Positions 17,473 through 19,023 of a stretch of 19,023 bases of DNA are shown in pieces. The stretch is from Verrucomicrobia bacterium UBA1183. Lineage in GTDB: Bacteria; Verrucomicrobiota; Verrucomicrobiia; Opitutales; UBA9783. The DNA lies in the NCBI GenBank assembly GCA_002309885.1, contig DBYP01000003.1, forward strand, positions 15,198 through 34,220, written 5' to 3'. The position numbers and the translations under genes are program-made. Numbering within the stretch: the stretch's first letter is position 1; each line of letters opens with the position of its first letter. The notes under the pieces were generated by a model, which was given only the letters and a program-made list of their open reading frames with translations, did not search any database and was not told the DNA's origin.

Positions 17473-17640
17473 TACGGGAAATAAAAAGTTATAAAAACAT
17501 AAAACCTAAGGGAACTTTTTGAAAAAAGCTTCCTTGAAACCCTCAAAAACTTTTTCCTTATTTTTGCAAAACGGTTGCAAAATAGGCCCTCTGCCCTGCT
17601 TTCAAGGAAGTTTGAGGGGTTTTTACAAAAAATCCCTCAA
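17473..17640 (+). repeat. Multi-hairpin intergenic element, copy D
   Basis: The longest copy, filling most of the 361-base gene-free stretch 17430-17790 between tRNA-Ser and the OTU-like gene. Left to right: TACGGGAAATAAAAAGTTAT (the complement of the end of copies A and B), a hairpin from AAGGGAACTTTTT and AAAAAAGCTTCCTT (17508-17535), a palindromic block at 17562-17582 with TTTTGCAA/TTGCAAAA arms whose centre differs from copies B and C, then AGGCC/GCCCT, then a hairpin with GAGGG/CCCTC arms around TTTTTACAAAAA (17613-17638). The last hairpin could terminate the tRNA transcript. No gene is seen in the gap. Confidence 0.8.
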
Positions 17641-17721
17641 AAATGTAATGTTTCTAGCTTATGTAGACACGCCTTAAAAAGGGGGGTTGTTTGGATTTTT
17701 TAGTCTTATTTTGTGAATCAC

Positions 17722-17755
17722 AAAAAAGCGCCCGCAGACATTCCTCTACGGACAC
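17722..17755 (-). terminator. Rho-independent terminator of the OTU-like gene
   Basis: On the minus strand an 11-pair stem (GTGTCCGTAGA with TCTGCGGGCGC, three G-U pairs) closes a 6-base loop and is followed at once by six T. It lies 35 bases after the stop of the OTU-like gene. It is the clearest classical terminator in the window, and unrelated to the repeat elements. Confidence 0.85.
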
Positions 17756-17790
17756 CTTGAAAACCTATTAAAATAAGGTAATTAATATAA

Positions 17791-19023
17791 CTATTTCGCG
17801 CTTGAACTGGCGGCTTGGTCCACTTGGCTTTGCCTTCTCTGAGCATTAATTCGCTGAATCATGTCCGATGCTCTTCCTAAACCACCCTCTCCAAAAGCCA
17901 TGTCGGCAGCTCGCCTTTTTTGAGCTTCAGAGCAATTACCCCAAACACCCAACAGTGCACGTACTAAATTTTCATTTGAATTGCTTTGGACATCATTCAA
18001 TAATCTCACTAGCAATTTTTGTCGCATAAACCCAGGATTTCTGAGGGCCGCAAAATGCCCTTTACCTTCAACATGACAAACAAAAATCGCATCTGGATTT
18101 CTATCCATAGCTCCTTCTAGACTTATAACAGAAGTCACAACCCCATCTTTATTGTAGAGTGCGCAAGAAACCCTTTTATCCTGGGTTAAAGAGAACAATA
18201 TGACAGGAAAGCCGAGCGTCTTGGCAATTGGTCTAAATACGGTAGCGTAGACCGGTTCATTCAGCTTCTCAATGAATGCTGTAAGCTGTTCTCCAAAACC
18301 CAATTCCTTCGCTTTTTTGGCAACCTCTTCTCTAAAAGGTTTAATAGCAGCATCTAAATATTTACCAAAAGCTAAATCATAATAATCATTCAATTCAGCC
18401 CCAGCCCTCCCTTCTGCTTCTGAAGGTTTCATGTACCCACCGCATTGGGAAAACAGGGACAGTATTGGAGCCGCAAAAGCACAATTACCCGTCCCAGGAG
18501 TTGTAATAACCTCAAAATCATTATTTTCCAAAAACGTTTTCAATACAGGATCAAGAGAATCTACATCCCGTGTGACGGGTGTTCCTTTTATTGCGTATAC
18601 TTGTCCCGCACTCCTTATAAGATTATTGAAACTCCTAAAATCACAACTTTCTTCAAAAAATGTATTCAAAGGGAATCTTTTTACAAATTCTTCCCAAAAC
18701 TTACTCCAAGTCGGTGTACCATCAGATCCTCTAAAGCTTTCAAGCATCACCTGAAGTGGGTCTATAGGAGTGGGTTCCGCCATCGCAGATGACGTCGCCG
18801 CCATATCTCCTGCTGCCGGAACAGCCTCCCGACGTACGGTAGAATCAACGGGTTTCTGTGCACCCGTTTCTCGAAGTAATACCTCCCCCAAAACCTCATT
18901 AAAAGCCTTTAATCCTCCTAAAGTAGAATTAGCTTTTAACACCTGCTGTAAATTAGCAGAACTTAGTTCATTGCTATAATCTCTTAATAGTCTTGCGGCT
19001 TCATCCGGCGGAGTACCCGTATT
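17791..19023 (-). CDS. OTU-like cysteine protease, 5' part outside the window
   Basis: The reading frame is open to the window edge, so 410 C-terminal residues are visible. A GTG at 18940-18942 is only an internal Val candidate and the true start probably lies beyond. Residues 75-85 or so are Ala/Ser/Thr/Pro-rich, perhaps a linker. The putative OTU domain has the nucleophile loop PGTGNCAFAAPI with Cys181 and a late CHVEGKGHFAAL with His323, matching the OTU pattern (DGNC-x-F-x-A ... GHY/F). The Asp that normally precedes GNC is Thr here, so the triad may be altered. OTU proteases cleave ubiquitin chains; in bacteria they are mostly effectors of host-associated species. A helical C-terminus ends in Gln/Ser/Ala-rich sequence. 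No secretion genes are nearby. The family call rests on two motifs. Confidence 0.65.
   Translation of the reverse strand, partial: NTGTPPDEAARLLRDYSNELSSANLQQVLKANSTLGGLKAFNEVLGEVLLRETGAQKPVDSTVRREAVPAAGDMAATSSAMAEPTPIDPLQVMLESFRGSDGTPTWSKFWEEFVKRFPLNTFFEESCDFRSFNNLIRSAGQVYAIKGTPVTRDVDSLDPVLKTFLENNDFEVITTPGTGNCAFAAPILSLFSQCGGYMKPSEAEGRAGAELNDYYDLAFGKYLDAAIKPFREEVAKKAKELGFGEQLTAFIEKLNEPVYATVFRPIAKTLGFPVILFSLTQDKRVSCALYNKDGVVTSVISLEGAMDRNPDAIFVCHVEGKGHFAALRNPGFMRQKLLVRLLNDVQSNSNENLVRALLGVWGNCSEAQKRRAADMAFGEGGLGRASDMIQRINAQRRQSQVDQAASSSAK

Noticed and set aside
18940..18942. GTG as the start of the OTU-like gene
   Set aside because: The frame stays open on the minus strand to the window edge, so this codon is more likely an internal valine.

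Overview
The window is a gene-dense bacterial chromosome segment, AT-rich by eye outside gyrB-gyrA, using the standard code (TGA is used as a stop). No plasmid, phage or insertion-sequence genes are visible. A prepilin-like protein with a C-terminal DGH motif, a VC0807-type membrane protein, flagellar genes and generally weak Shine-Dalgarno sequences suggest a Gram-negative member of the PVC superphylum, most likely Verrucomicrobiota (Opitutae-like). A lipobox protein and an apparent outer-membrane barrel support a Gram-negative envelope. The taxonomy is an inference. An OTU-like cysteine protease at the right edge hints at contact with a eukaryotic host.

Layout, left to right. Positions 129-5364 carry a tightly packed minus-strand operon, in transcription order: VC0807-like membrane protein, prepilin-like protein, trkA, trkH (potassium uptake), mutY (repair of A:8-oxoG). 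Divergent from it, 5406-7415 encodes an AddB/RecB-type PD-(D/E)XK nuclease with no visible helicase partner. Two unrecognised minus-strand genes follow (7646-8257 and 8432-9202). gyrB-gyrA occupy 9372-14332 on the plus strand. A minus-strand operon at 14496-16895 encodes an exported barrel-like protein, a lipoprotein, FlgM-like anti-sigma factor, FliS and a small FliT-like helical protein, so the cell is probably flagellated. A plus-strand HPr gene and tRNA-Ser(GCU) follow. The window ends inside the OTU-like gene on the minus strand.

The most striking unexplained structure is a family of roughly 140-170 bp intergenic elements built from several hairpins. Copies lie at 1-130 (cut by the edge), 7471-7623, 14343-14482 and 17473-17640. 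Each sits at the 3' end of genes, three of them between convergent genes, in both orientations. Stem sequences differ between copies while pairing is largely kept. They may double as bidirectional terminators, and they may be a miniature mobile or REP-like element of this genome.
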